Shown here in pieces: positions 21,764 to 31,521 of a DNA stretch of 64,000 nucleotides (positions are counted from its first letter, which is position 1; every line of letters begins with the position of its first letter). Made by a program: the position numbers and the translations under genes. The notes under the pieces were generated by a model. The model did no database searches, was not told the DNA's origin, and was given only the letters and a program-made list of their open reading frames with translations. The DNA is from Schistosoma haematobium (Eukaryota > Platyhelminthes > Trematoda > Strigeidida > Schistosomatidae). The DNA is taken from contig NC_067198.1 in NCBI RefSeq assembly GCF_000699445.3, forward strand, positions 31,065,536 through 31,129,535, given 5' to 3'.

Positions 21764-22274
21764 TGTTATAACTTGTGGCCTGAGTGCCCTGCTAATGTAT
21801 AACTTAGCGATACAGCCAATTAGAGAGCAGTGAATCATCGATCGGACCAATGACGCGTAAAACCCGTATAAGCAGCCTAGAGTCCTGATTGGTCCTGCTT
21901 TCCGCCTAGCCCAGCCAGTTTAGTCCAGAACACCAATCTCGGCCCCTGCGATATGAATCATTTATTTCAAACATACGGGGTTTATATACCAACCAGACAG
22001 ACCACATCGTACCATAAAATAGGAAACGTCATTTGTACACGAATTAGCCAAATGTGGCTGTGAATGTGGGAGGTAGTAATTAATGAACAGGCCACAACTC
22101 AAGAATGGTAAATCGTATAATAATAGTTCATAGGTCAAAAAAACCTCATAATAAGAGGGACCTGAATATGAACAGTTTAGTTACATAACAATTATATGAC
22201 AAAATATACTCATAGTATTGGTCCATAAATGGATCCCAAAAGTTACCATTCATTATGCTTATCGGGACCTAACA
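21764..22274 (+). mobile_element. Solo LTR with perfect 5-bp target duplication
   Basis: The 511-bp segment begins TGTTATAAC and ends CCTAACA (TG...CA) and is flanked by GTATC at 21759-21763 and 22275-22279. It is more GC-rich than its surroundings. Promoter-like elements lie on the plus strand: a CCAAT in GGACCAATGA (near 21844) and TATAAG (near 21867). It has no coding sequence. Its sequence is unlike the LTRs of the large array, so it belongs to a different LTR family. A 5-bp duplication fits Ty3/gypsy or BEL/Pao elements. Confidence 0.8.
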
Positions 22275-22279
22275 GTATC

Positions 22280-23034
22280 TCAAAATAAGTAGTTTTGGAG
22301 TAGTAGTTCAACAAGTAATAGACATGGAAGTACAGAATTTGGAACGTATTACTTCTTCGTTGAAAAGCAAAGAACAGTACATTATGGGGTTGATTGGTTA
22401 TTTTTTATCTAAAAATATTTTTCATTTATCACATCAAGACTTTACTAATTATGTAACCTATAAATCGAAATATTGTAAATAGAAGCATTTTTGGCTGTCT
22501 AGGTAAATTAAACATCATTGTTGTTTTTGACATACGTTCAGTCAATGAATTAAATATCTATTTCCACTTGGTAGCTTATAAGTTTCTTTTGGCTGTCATC
22601 AAAGTAGATTAACTTAGTCGTATGAATCAATCGTTTAGTTAAATTTCTTTTAAAATAGGGTGGAAATAAGTATACTCTCTAATTGGAGTCAATTTCCGAT
22701 AGACACTTCTCACTGATCTCATTTATAGAATATTTATATAATGAATACTGACTGTATTTTTACAGTGCGAATTCGATTATCTGGATAATTAACTCTCTTA
22801 AACGTATCTAACTAGTTCTCTATGTAACCGTTTAATTTGTCCGTTATCAATATTTTGTTACAATACTTTAATAAGTGAACAAATAACCCAGAATATGAGT
22901 AACGTTAATTGATACGATAATACGTCAATAGTCAGTATTTCTTACATTCATTGATGTTTAAGACTGAAATCGATCAGTCTGTTTTGGTGCATGTGCATTT
23001 TGTGCGGATTGCTTAGATATTTCCATTAAGTTAG
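22280..23034. other. AT-rich intergenic sequence, nothing recognised
   Basis: No supported feature. Confidence 0.5.
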
Positions 23035-23115
23035 ATGCATTGTAAACAGATACATCCGTCTGACGAATCCAAAATAAGACGAAATGCACGTTCTGAATTC
23101 AAAGGCTAACCAACA
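23035..23115 (+). repeat. Second-type SINE, 3' half with hammerhead core
   Basis: Only the hammerhead and 3' end are clear; the tRNA-like part is missing or too decayed. The 3' end TCTGAATTCAAAGGCTAACC parallels the copy at 12590-12770. Confidence 0.6.
23060..23084 (+). ncRNA. Hammerhead ribozyme core
   Basis: CTGACGA, a weak stem II (TCC/AGA) and CGAAA are present. Both conserved boxes are kept although stem II has lost pairing. Confidence 0.5.
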
Positions 23116-23276
23116 TCTATCTCTCCTGTAATATGTCCTACACTTATTTTATACCTCAGCAGCAGACTTTCAAGTAAATATCAAAGAAATGATGCCACAT
23201 TGGTAAAACACAGGTATGCTTAAAAAACTAAGCCCGGTATTGAACGTCTAGTGTACAAGGGCGACTGCAGTTTCGG

Positions 23277-23777
23277 TTACAGCCAAATATCAAAGTATAA
23301 ATGAGTACTGCTTGCATTTTCATGACATCGTAAAAACGTCCGATATAGTCGCTTGAGGCCTTGCGAGGCCTCCCGTTCGTAGGCACTGGGTTTCTCCATG
23401 CTCCTTAAAACTTGTTGAGCACGTCGGTATACTCCGACCAACCGTGCGTTTGACGACAAACAGATTGTTAAGTAGAAATATTCTGCAAAGTTTGCACAAG
23501 AACCGAGATCCGTGTTATTCGGAGAGTGCTGACAAGCTAGAAGAACCTGGGGATCCTCCAATCCATCCGAACCATTGGGGGCAGGAAGTCTGGTGTGAGT
23601 GAAACAATCTGTGGATCCGACGGTACGCCGATCAATAACACCTACCGAGATCTTGGATTTTGAACATTTCTTCGAGAAATAGATCATGTGGTTAGTCACC
23701 CCGGAGACATCGATCAGACTACCTTGTCCTCTATAGCCGGTGGCGACTGACCCACTTAAAGGGGCGGAGTTCTTCAA
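23277..23777 (-). CDS. Unidentified 166-codon open frame in a GC-richer island
   Basis: I do not recognise a domain. The frame is longer than expected by chance in this AT-rich region and lies in a GC-richer stretch (about 23230-23870). It adjoins an RT fragment on the opposite strand, so it may be leader or spacer sequence of a non-LTR element and not a host protein. The product would be soluble and moderately cysteine-rich, with no signal peptide or membrane segment. The start is the first ATG of the frame. Confidence 0.25.
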   Translation of the reverse strand: MKNSAPLSGSVATGYRGQGSLIDVSGVTNHMIYFSKKCSKSKISVGVIDRRTVGSTDCFTHTRLPAPNGSDGLEDPQVLLACQHSPNNTDLGSCANFAEYFYLTICLSSNARLVGVYRRAQQVLRSMEKPSAYEREASQGLKRLYRTFLRCHENASSTHLYFDIWL

Positions 23778-23869
23778 GGAGAACTAATTCATGAAAGGTC
23801 ATAAATTACCAGACTCAAACAACTTACCCTCAGTTCCTTTAAGGGTGGTGGCGAACTTCTGACAATTAA

Positions 23870-24300
23870 GCTATGCAATCCTCAATTAATCAGTCAGAAA
23901 CAGACGCCAATAAGTATGGTATATACTTTGCACCTTCTATATGTAAAGTTTTCTTACAAGACACAGTGAACCATGTGCTTGCACCAACTAGTTGTGGTGA
24001 TCTATTGGAAGTAGTCAAGACGATCGCATATCTGAGTACTTGTATGAGTCTTAGTCTTGGTGATGAGAAAAATTAACGTATAGTGAAAGCCAGAGAGGCT
24101 TTTGTCAATCTGAGTTTTCATTTTAACGGTCACGGTGATTGTGTAGCTGTTAAAGGTCTGATTTACAAGACTTTGGTGAAAGTAGTTTTGCTCTATGATT
24201 GTGAATGCTAAGCGTTCAGAGCTATAAGATGTTAGGCAACACTCGTGTTTGATCATCGTCGTGGCTGAAGGATCGCTGACATTCAGTGGCTACGTCATGT
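23870..24300 (+). pseudogene. RTE-like RT thumb/C-terminal fragment
   Basis: The frame contains KYGIYFAPSICKVFLQD, a motif typical of the segment after the RT active site in schistosome RTE-like elements. It continues as REAFVNLSFH, KGLIYKTLVKVVLLYDCEC and, after a frameshift, LVFDHRRG and RIADIQWLRHVNNAE. Stops occur near 24073, 24210 and 24230. The catalytic FADD motif is not present and the match fades after 24300. It is a dead internal fragment related to, but distinct from, the copy at 153-728. Confidence 0.7.
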
Positions 24301-25624
24301 CAATAATGCAGAGACTTAGGAATGCTTGGCCTCACAAAGTGGCAATAATTTTCTTTTTTCCATCACCAATAAAAGCATCGGCTTCAGTGGCCTGGAAATG
24401 TGTTACGAATGTCGTCCTAGCGACTTTTTCTTCGTGCTTTATTTGCCGATGCTGTGAGTGGTTTGAAAAATGTGGAGAGGCGACCACTTTAAGACATGTT
24501 GCTGAGGTGCGAAAGAAATCTGTATAGGACTTGCATCTCTCTGGCCATCCTGATTCTCTGGTTGGAGTCCTTTTGTTTATGCATCTCAATGTCTTCAGTA
24601 GTAATCACACATGAGTCAGAATTTAAGCCAATGGCGCCCTTGATGAAATTTCTTGTCACTTTTTACATAAAATTGAGAATTTTTTCAACTGTAGGGACTT
24701 TTGATGGTTCTATTTTTTCTAGTTGAGCTGTATCTACCAATATACGATTGTTCACTCATTTTTATTTGCTTAATTCTTTTTCATTATATTCGCCCACATT
24801 CATCTATGTCTTCAATTATGTGCAATATTTTCATGTCCACTCGAACTAAGATTTATATGTTCAGCTAAATAAGAAAAATAGATTATTAAGCTTGATATAA
24901 GTCTTGATGACTTATTTAACGAAGTTGTTTTTTTATCACCACTGAAATGCTATACAACATAACGGTTGATGTTATGTGCTTGGATATGATTTGCAAGAGT
25001 CTTTAGGCCTAGATTTCATTCTACATGTTACATAATCTTCAGTTAGCTTAACTTCAAATTTGGGGTGAATCAATACAACTGTGAGAGTGAATGAAGAGAT
25101 ATAATCTTCTAAAAATAAAGCTAGATAAAGTATTATTTATGCAAGATTTTACACTGGGCGAGTAGAATTTTAGAAATGTACGTAAATTCAAGCTACTAGC
25201 AAGTGTTACCAGTAGTATATATTTTTAACGTTATTTTATTCCATAGATCGACATCAAAATCACTGAATTGCATTCCATTTGAACATTGAAAACACGAAGT
25301 TCAAAGAAAGGATCTCTTTTCAACGAATTTAGTACCAAGCTGTACAACCGTACATATATACATATTAAAATTAAATTTTTAAGTTCATGGGGACATGTCA
25401 ACAATAAATAATCATGATGATGTAATAGAAAGATTATAATACTAATTTATATAGTGTAAATAGTAACAATAGAAGATTGAGTGTATGCAAGTAAAAGTCG
25501 TACGAAATTAATAAGTCAGCAACCGGTTATAAAGTGAACAGAGTAATATAAATGAAACATGGCTTTATTACAACGATTAAAGGTGATAGGCGATTAAATG
25601 AAATGAAATGATATCAGAAACAAT
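24301..25624. other. Intergenic; upstream part may be further decayed retroelement
   Basis: 24300-24720 has several short frames on both strands and slightly higher GC, possibly more of the decayed RT element, but no motif can be named. 24720-25624 is AT-rich and shows nothing. Confidence 0.4.
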
Positions 25625-26010
25625 TATGAATTAAATAACTAGTGACTGGCTTCATGAGGTAATTCTAAGAATTTTAATGAGAAACCATGAGCGGTGGAGC
25701 TAATCATCGTCAGATAGGGACAGGTATCTATTTCAGATAATGGAAGATGGTCGCGCAATTTCGTGGATTAGTTAAAGTTAGACGTTAACACCGTTGGATG
25801 CTGACTCAGTGGTCTAGAGTTTAAGCGTTCGCACGCAAGACCAATGGTCCTGAGTTTGGACCCCATGTGCGAGATCGTGAATGCGCACTGCTGAGGAATC
25901 CAATCCTAGAACGAAACAACCGTCCAGTGCTTCCAGATTTCCAACGATCGTCTAACATTAGTTAATTCATGATCTCAATCAAAAATGCATCAATCTCCAC
26001 AACCTCACAA
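25625..26010 (+). repeat. Hammerhead SINE, full length but diverged
   Basis: The leader (from ACTAGTGACTGGCTTCATGA), tRNA-like block (near 25798-25865, B box decayed to GAGTTTGGACC), hammerhead region and 3' end (CATGATCTCAATCAAAAATG ... CTCCACAACC) are all present. It is the copy closest to the large LTR array. Confidence 0.75.
25891..25917 (+). ncRNA. Hammerhead ribozyme core
   Basis: CTGAGGAA, a short stem II and CGAAAC are present; the first box differs at its last base and stem II has a mismatch. Confidence 0.5.
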
Positions 26011-26753
26011 TGATATTAAGAATAATTAATGAAAGAGGCGAATATCTTCAAATACGAAGTATAATAACAGTAATATTAGTTTAAGATTATGGTAAAGACA
26101 ATGATAAGAGATATATCTTGTTTGTTACGTACGCTTCTGGCTTCGTTTCATAAAAGAAAAATTCACACTATCAATTGATAAAAAATTTATGCATATTGCA
26201 AGTTTACGAAGCAGCATAGTCCTATTTCTAGGATGACTTTTGGAATACATATACATATATACCTCATCACTCATTTCATTCTTTGTAAGTTAAATATAGT
26301 AGATTACACTGTGAACTATGATCCTTTACCTAAAGTATTTTCTAGATTTACAAATAATTATTATATAATGAAGATAAATTAAGTAAAGCTCGATTTCTAC
26401 GGTAATAAAATGTATTTTTAATTCATCGATCGAATATTATAAATAAGGTGAACATTATACTTAAATCTTAGAAATTGTTTTATTGAATTATAAGTTAATT
26501 TTAATATTGAATAGCAATAAAAAGGATTCTGATATTTATGATTCTTTGACAAGTTTTGATTCGATTAGAAAGTTTTATAAACAAAACATTACAATAATAA
26601 CAAATATAATTTTTTAAATCCTAATGAATAGAAAAATTATATTTCACATATTTCGTAACTTAATGTAAGTCACTTCTTCAGAGTAAATAAATAACTTAAA
26701 TGAAATTAATAACAGTTGAATTTATACAAACGGAACAATGCAAAATAATTTTG
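26011..26753. other. AT-rich sequence left of the array, nothing recognised
   Basis: No supported gene or repeat; unrelated to the array sequence that begins at 26758. Confidence 0.5.
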
Positions 26754-26757
26754 GTAC
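26754..26757. repeat. Target-site duplication GTAC, left of array
   Basis: GTAC directly precedes the first LTR and recurs directly after the last one (63427-63430). Confidence 0.6.
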
Positions 26758-27177
26758 TGTTGAGGCTAATGTCCTCAATATCTGACTCCAAATAATAATA
26801 TCCCGTAACTGAGTATTTTAGGTAGGCTTAATCTCCTAGTAGAATTGCGAACTTACTCGAGATTATTAAAAAGCCTGAACACCAGTTATAGAGATAGTTT
26901 ATTGATAATGAATAATAATAATCCACAAGCGTACGGTGAGCAAGCACACGATGAAACAGAGAGAGTGAGTGAGTCTGTTAAAAATCCATATATATTTGAG
27001 AGTTAATCGGGTGTGGATAAATTATCGATTATCTGCACATTGAAACCAATAGGAAAATAGCTTAAGAGTTAATGTACAGACATACATTCGATCATACACA
27101 CCGAAATTAACATAGTGAATTGAGTCTGAGTTACAATGACTAGATAAATGATACAGTAGTCAAACGGGCTTGCCACA
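26758..27177 (-). repeat. LTR 1 (outer 3' LTR of array)
   Basis: 420 bp, TG...CA, starting TGTTGAGG on the plus strand and ending TTGCCACA. Since the element is on the minus strand, this is the 3' LTR of unit 1. A poly(A) signal (AATAAA on the minus strand, 26898-26903) would terminate the unit's transcript. Confidence 0.95.
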
Positions 27178-27190
27178 TAAGCTCCCATCC
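27178..27190 (-). other. Polypurine-tract-like sequence, unit 1
   Basis: Minus strand GGATGGGAGCTTA abuts the 3' LTR, the position of the plus-strand primer in LTR elements. It is short and imperfect. The same sequence stands at this place in all units. Confidence 0.4.
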
Positions 27191-27497
27191 AGAACATTGA
27201 TGTTTTTATGTACCAAAAAAAAATTGGATCAACATCTATGTTCGACAAAGAGATAAAGAACGGAACCGTTTTTAAAATGAAAGTACAACTCAATATGATG
27301 AGTAAGCGTAAAATTGTAATAACAGCTTGTGGGTTGAAACGTTTCATATCATGTATATACAAGTGTATATTTAACATTAATGAATTGTATAAAGTTAAAA
27401 TGTAAGCATAATGATGATCCGTGGGGCCAATAAAAAAAATAGTAATCAAAATAAAGTAGGATTTTTATGTGTTATAAGAGTAGTCTCAGGATTTGGT

Positions 27498-30478
27498 CTA
27501 GATAAATATAGTGGTTGCTACATTCCTATCTGGCCAATGTACTCTTCTTCCTGATCTTGTAGTTTGTGCTGCTGCTGAATTTTGATTTAATGTGTTGCTT
27601 GTTGCAGGTAGTTTGAATGGTGCTTGCTCTGCTGCAGGTTTAGACGGTTTTACAGTTGTCTGTTTTTTCTCAAAATATTTCGTCTCATACCGAAAGGTAC
27701 AAAAGGGCGAGTTTTACCTGTTGAGGTATCACAAGTTAAGGTGTCCTTGTTGTTTATGGGGATGTTTTGGAATAATAATTTCGTTTCCTTAGACTGCAAA
27801 AGCTTTTGTAGCTCCGTATCGAGCTTTTGATGCTTTGCCATTTCTTGATAGTCTATATCAGGGATCGAGAAGGCATTGATATTTAATCTCGATAGTGCAT
27901 CTGCTGCCTCATTTGCATTGCCTTTAATATAGCGTATATCAGCTGCAAATTGTGAAATGAATTCTAGTTGACGAATTTCGCGCGGACTATATTTATCATG
28001 ATTGTGCATCAAGGACTTAGTTAGGGGTTTGTGATCAGTATATATCGTGAAAGAATTGTCTTCTAACATATAGCGAAAGTGTTTGATGGCTAAGTAGATA
28101 GCCAACAGTTCTCTACCGAATGTGCTATATTTTGTTTGCGTTGCGTTTAGCTTTTGAGAAAAATGCAAGGGTTTACCATTGTTCATTGACACGTTGCTGA
28201 AGTACAGCACCTACTGCTACGTTAGAAGCGTCGGTCATTATTGCTAAAGGTGCATCAACCTTTCGTCGTGCGAGTAATGCTTCTGTGCTTAAAGCGCTTT
28301 TCAACTGATCAAATGCTTGAATTGCTTGCGGTGTCATTGCTAATGATTTAGCTCGTCCCCTTAATAAATCAGTTAGTGGTTTTGCTAAGTCTGCACATTT
28401 AGGGATAAAACGTCTGTAAAAGTTGATCATCCCAAGGAAACGTCGTAGTTTCTTGAATGAATCAGGCAAAGGATAATTTTTGATAGCTTGTGTTTCCTCA
28501 GGAACTGGTTTAATGCCTTGCTTATCAAGTACGTGACCTAAAAAGGTGAGGGATTGTTTTCCGAACTCACATTTGTCAGGATTGACCGCTAACCCATACT
28601 CGTTTAGCTTCTCAAAAAGCATTTTCAGATGAGTTAGATGTTCATTTTTATCTTTGCTTGCTATAAGTAGGTCATCTATGTAAGCATACACAAACGGTAA
28701 GCCCCGTACCACTTGGTCAATAAAACGCTGGAAACTTTGTGCAGCATTCCTTAATCCGAAAGGCATACGGACGAATTCGTATAGTCCAAAGGGGGTAGTA
28801 ATGGCTGTTTTAGGAACATCGTCTGGATGAATTGGAATGTGATGGTAAGCACGGACGAGATCAATTTTTGAAAAGATCGACACGTCAGATAGGCTATGAG
28901 TGAAGTCATGCAAATGTGGGAGAGGGTATCTATCTGGTATGGTTCGGCTGTTGAGAGCTCTATAGTCACCGCACGGTCTAACTTCGGAAGAGTTTTTCTT
29001 AGGTACCATATGGAGCGGTGATGCCCACGGACTATCGGAGGGGCGTATGATGCCCAACTCAATCATTTTGTTGAATTCGTTCTTTGCGATAGCCAGACGA
29101 GAGGGATCAAGGCGTCTTGGACGTGCGAACACAGGTGGACCCTCTGTCTTTATGTGGTGTACGACAGTATGCGTCGGTTTGTCGTGTTTGAAACTCGGTC
29201 GTAATAAATCTGGAAACTGATTAAGTAAATTGACGTATTTGTCGTTCTCATGATGAGGTTTAACTAATAAATGTATGGAAGTCTCATTTGATATAATCCC
29301 TCTAATTTCCTTACTCTGTTCGGCAAGGACAAGTTTCCTATTTCTGACATCTACCAGTATTTTGTGGAATTGCAGAAAATCAATGCCGATTATAGGAACG
29401 AGGACGTCCGCTATGATGAAACTCCAGGAAAAATTAGATTTAGGACCGAAATTTAATTGCAACCGCCTTTTGCCGTACGTCTTGATGTCAGACCTGTTTG
29501 CAGCTTGTAGTTTTAGTTTGGGGTCAGGTGTGTTTTTCTCGAGTGCAGTAGGTGGTACTACACTAACCTCTGCCCCAGTGTCGACTAAAAACTGTGTGCC
29601 GGTTCTTTTGTCTGTAACATATAATAGACGACTGTCTTGAGAGTTGTGGTCAGTGAGTGCAGTCGTCATTAACCTACGGTCTTGACGTTCCTTTTTCTGT
29701 GTGCTTGCAAAGTTACAAGGCGGAGTACATTTTCTAGCTTGTTTGCCATATGTTCTATGGTACCAACAAATGTTGTGTCTAGTAGTGCTTGGACTACGTC
29801 GTCTACGGCTTGTGGATGTTCCTCTACGCTTGCTGTGGGAGGCATTCAATAATTGGATCTGAGCTATCTGTTTCGTAAGGGTATCAACTGATCGTCGTAA
29901 CTCGGCGATCTCGTCAGCTGAGCTTGATTGGATTTGAGATACAAGGTGAGTCTTGGACCGTTCGTAAATTCTGTCGGCTATGTCTGCTAGTCTATCAAAA
30001 TCAACGTCTTCGTCTCCAATTGCTAGTATCTGTTGAATGTTTTGAGGGAGACGTCTGAGCCACAATTGATATAGTAGACGTTTGTCTACTGTCCGATTTC
30101 CTAATAAGTTTGTCATGTGGCGTTTTAACTGTGACGGTGTATTGTCACCTAGCTCCACGTTGGCTAAAAGTTGATCAATTGTCTGTTGGTCGGTGAGAGA
30201 TGTGACACGAATGACCTCTCTTTTAGACAATCGAATGGTGAGTCAGGATCCGGCTTAAAAATGACATCCGGCACTTGTTCAATGACGTCATCTGGCAGCA
30301 GTGAATTTGCATAACTAAATTTCGTACTCTGGTTTGTGATTTTGTTTGCTACAAAAAAGCTTTCTAAACGAGCAAACCAGAGTCCAGCCTTTCGTGGATT
30401 AAAAATGGGTAAAGGTACAGAGATGGCACCCACGGAAATAGATTTAGATGAAAGGCTTAGCGAATTATCAACTGACAT
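27498..30478 (-). pseudogene. Gag-Pol remnant, unit 1
   Basis: Minus-strand order: Gag from MSVDNS, CHCC box (residues 238-255 of the undisturbed frame), protease DTGAEV (300-305), RT with YIDD (600-603), RNase H beginning at TDAS. Lesions: a T run of 4 instead of 5 at 30221-30224 shifts the Gag frame; the common TAA lies at 28173-28175; an A run two bases short at 28152-28155 and another one base short at 27672-27675 shift the RNase H and tail frames. The tail up to 27498 is the leftover after loss of integrase. It is the most damaged unit, at the left edge of the array, and shares TTAATGTG in the tail only with unit 2. Confidence 0.9.
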
Positions 30479-30771
30479 GGTACGAAGGAGCAATAATAAT
30501 AATAAACTGAGGTTTGAAATATACAATATGAAGAAATCAAAAATAACAACAAAAAATATATAAGACTCACCAAAAAGAAAAATTGTCACTTTGGGTATAT
30601 GTATGAGAATATACAGTAATAATTCCAAAGGGAAAATATTATGAGTGAATTTATTATGACTGTCAATGGATTGTTATTAATTATAATAATAATTCCAATA
30701 TGAAGTTCTTTATGATACTCTTGAGGAGAATGCAGCAGACTTTGTAGGAAAATGGTGCGCGTTCTAAAGGC

Positions 30772-30780
30772 GGGTCACCA
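30772..30780 (-). promoter_or_regulatory. Primer-binding site, unit 1
   Basis: The plus strand reads GGGTCACCA, so the minus-strand RNA has TGGTGACCC three bases after the LTR end. That pairs with the 3' end of a tRNA ending GGGTCA-CCA, as in tRNA-Trp, the primer reported for the CsRn1 clade. The same site stands at 34798-34806, 38826-38834, 42855-42863, 46883-46891, 50908-50916, 54936-54944, 58966-58974 and 62995-63003. Confidence 0.7.
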
Positions 30781-30783
30781 ATA

Positions 30784-31201
30784 TGTTGAGGCTAATGTCC
30801 TCAATATCTGACTCCAAATAATAATATCCCGTAACTGAGTATTTTAGGTAGGCTTAATCTCCTAGTAGAATTGCGAACTTACTCGAGATTATTAAAAAGC
30901 CTGAACACCAGTTATAGAGATAGTTTATTGATAATGAATAATAATAATCCACAAGCGTACGGTGAGCAAGCACACGATGAAACAGAGAGAGTGAGTGAGT
31001 CTTAAAAATCCATATATATTTGAGAGTTAATCGGGTGTGGATAAATTATCGATTATCTGCACATTGAAACCAATAGGAAAATAGCTTAAGAGTTAATGTA
31101 CAGACATACATTCGATCATACACACCGAAATTAACATAGTGAATTGAGTCTGAGTTACAATGACTAGATAAATGATACAGTAGTCAAACGGGCTTGCCAC
31201 A
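30784..31201 (-). repeat. LTR 2
   Basis: 418 bp; differs from the others by loss of GT near 31012. It serves as 5' LTR of unit 1 and 3' LTR of unit 2. Confidence 0.95.
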
Positions 31202-31521
31202 TAAGCTCCCATCCAGAACATTGATGTTTTTATGTACCAAAAAAAAATTGGATCAACATCTATGTTCGACAAAGAGATAAAGAACGGAACCGTTTTTAAA
31301 ATGAAAGTACAACTCAATATGATGAGTAAGCGTAAAATTGTAATAACAGCTTGTGGGTTGAAACGTTTCATATCATGTATATACAAGTGTATATTTAACA
31401 TTAATGAATTGTATAAAGTTAAAATGTAAGCATAATGATGATCCGTGGGGCCAATAAAAAAAATAGTAATCAAAATAAAGTAGGATTTTTATGTGTTATA
31501 AGAGTAGTCTCAGGATTTGGT

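Noticed and set aside
28751..29062. 103-codon minus-strand frame repeated in the units
   Set aside because: It overlaps the RT domain in another frame, has no motif, and is a shadow of the real frame.
29275..29640. 121-codon plus-strand frame repeated in every array unit
   Set aside because: It lies antisense to the protease/Gag-Pol frame, which has clear family motifs, and is repeated only because the units are.
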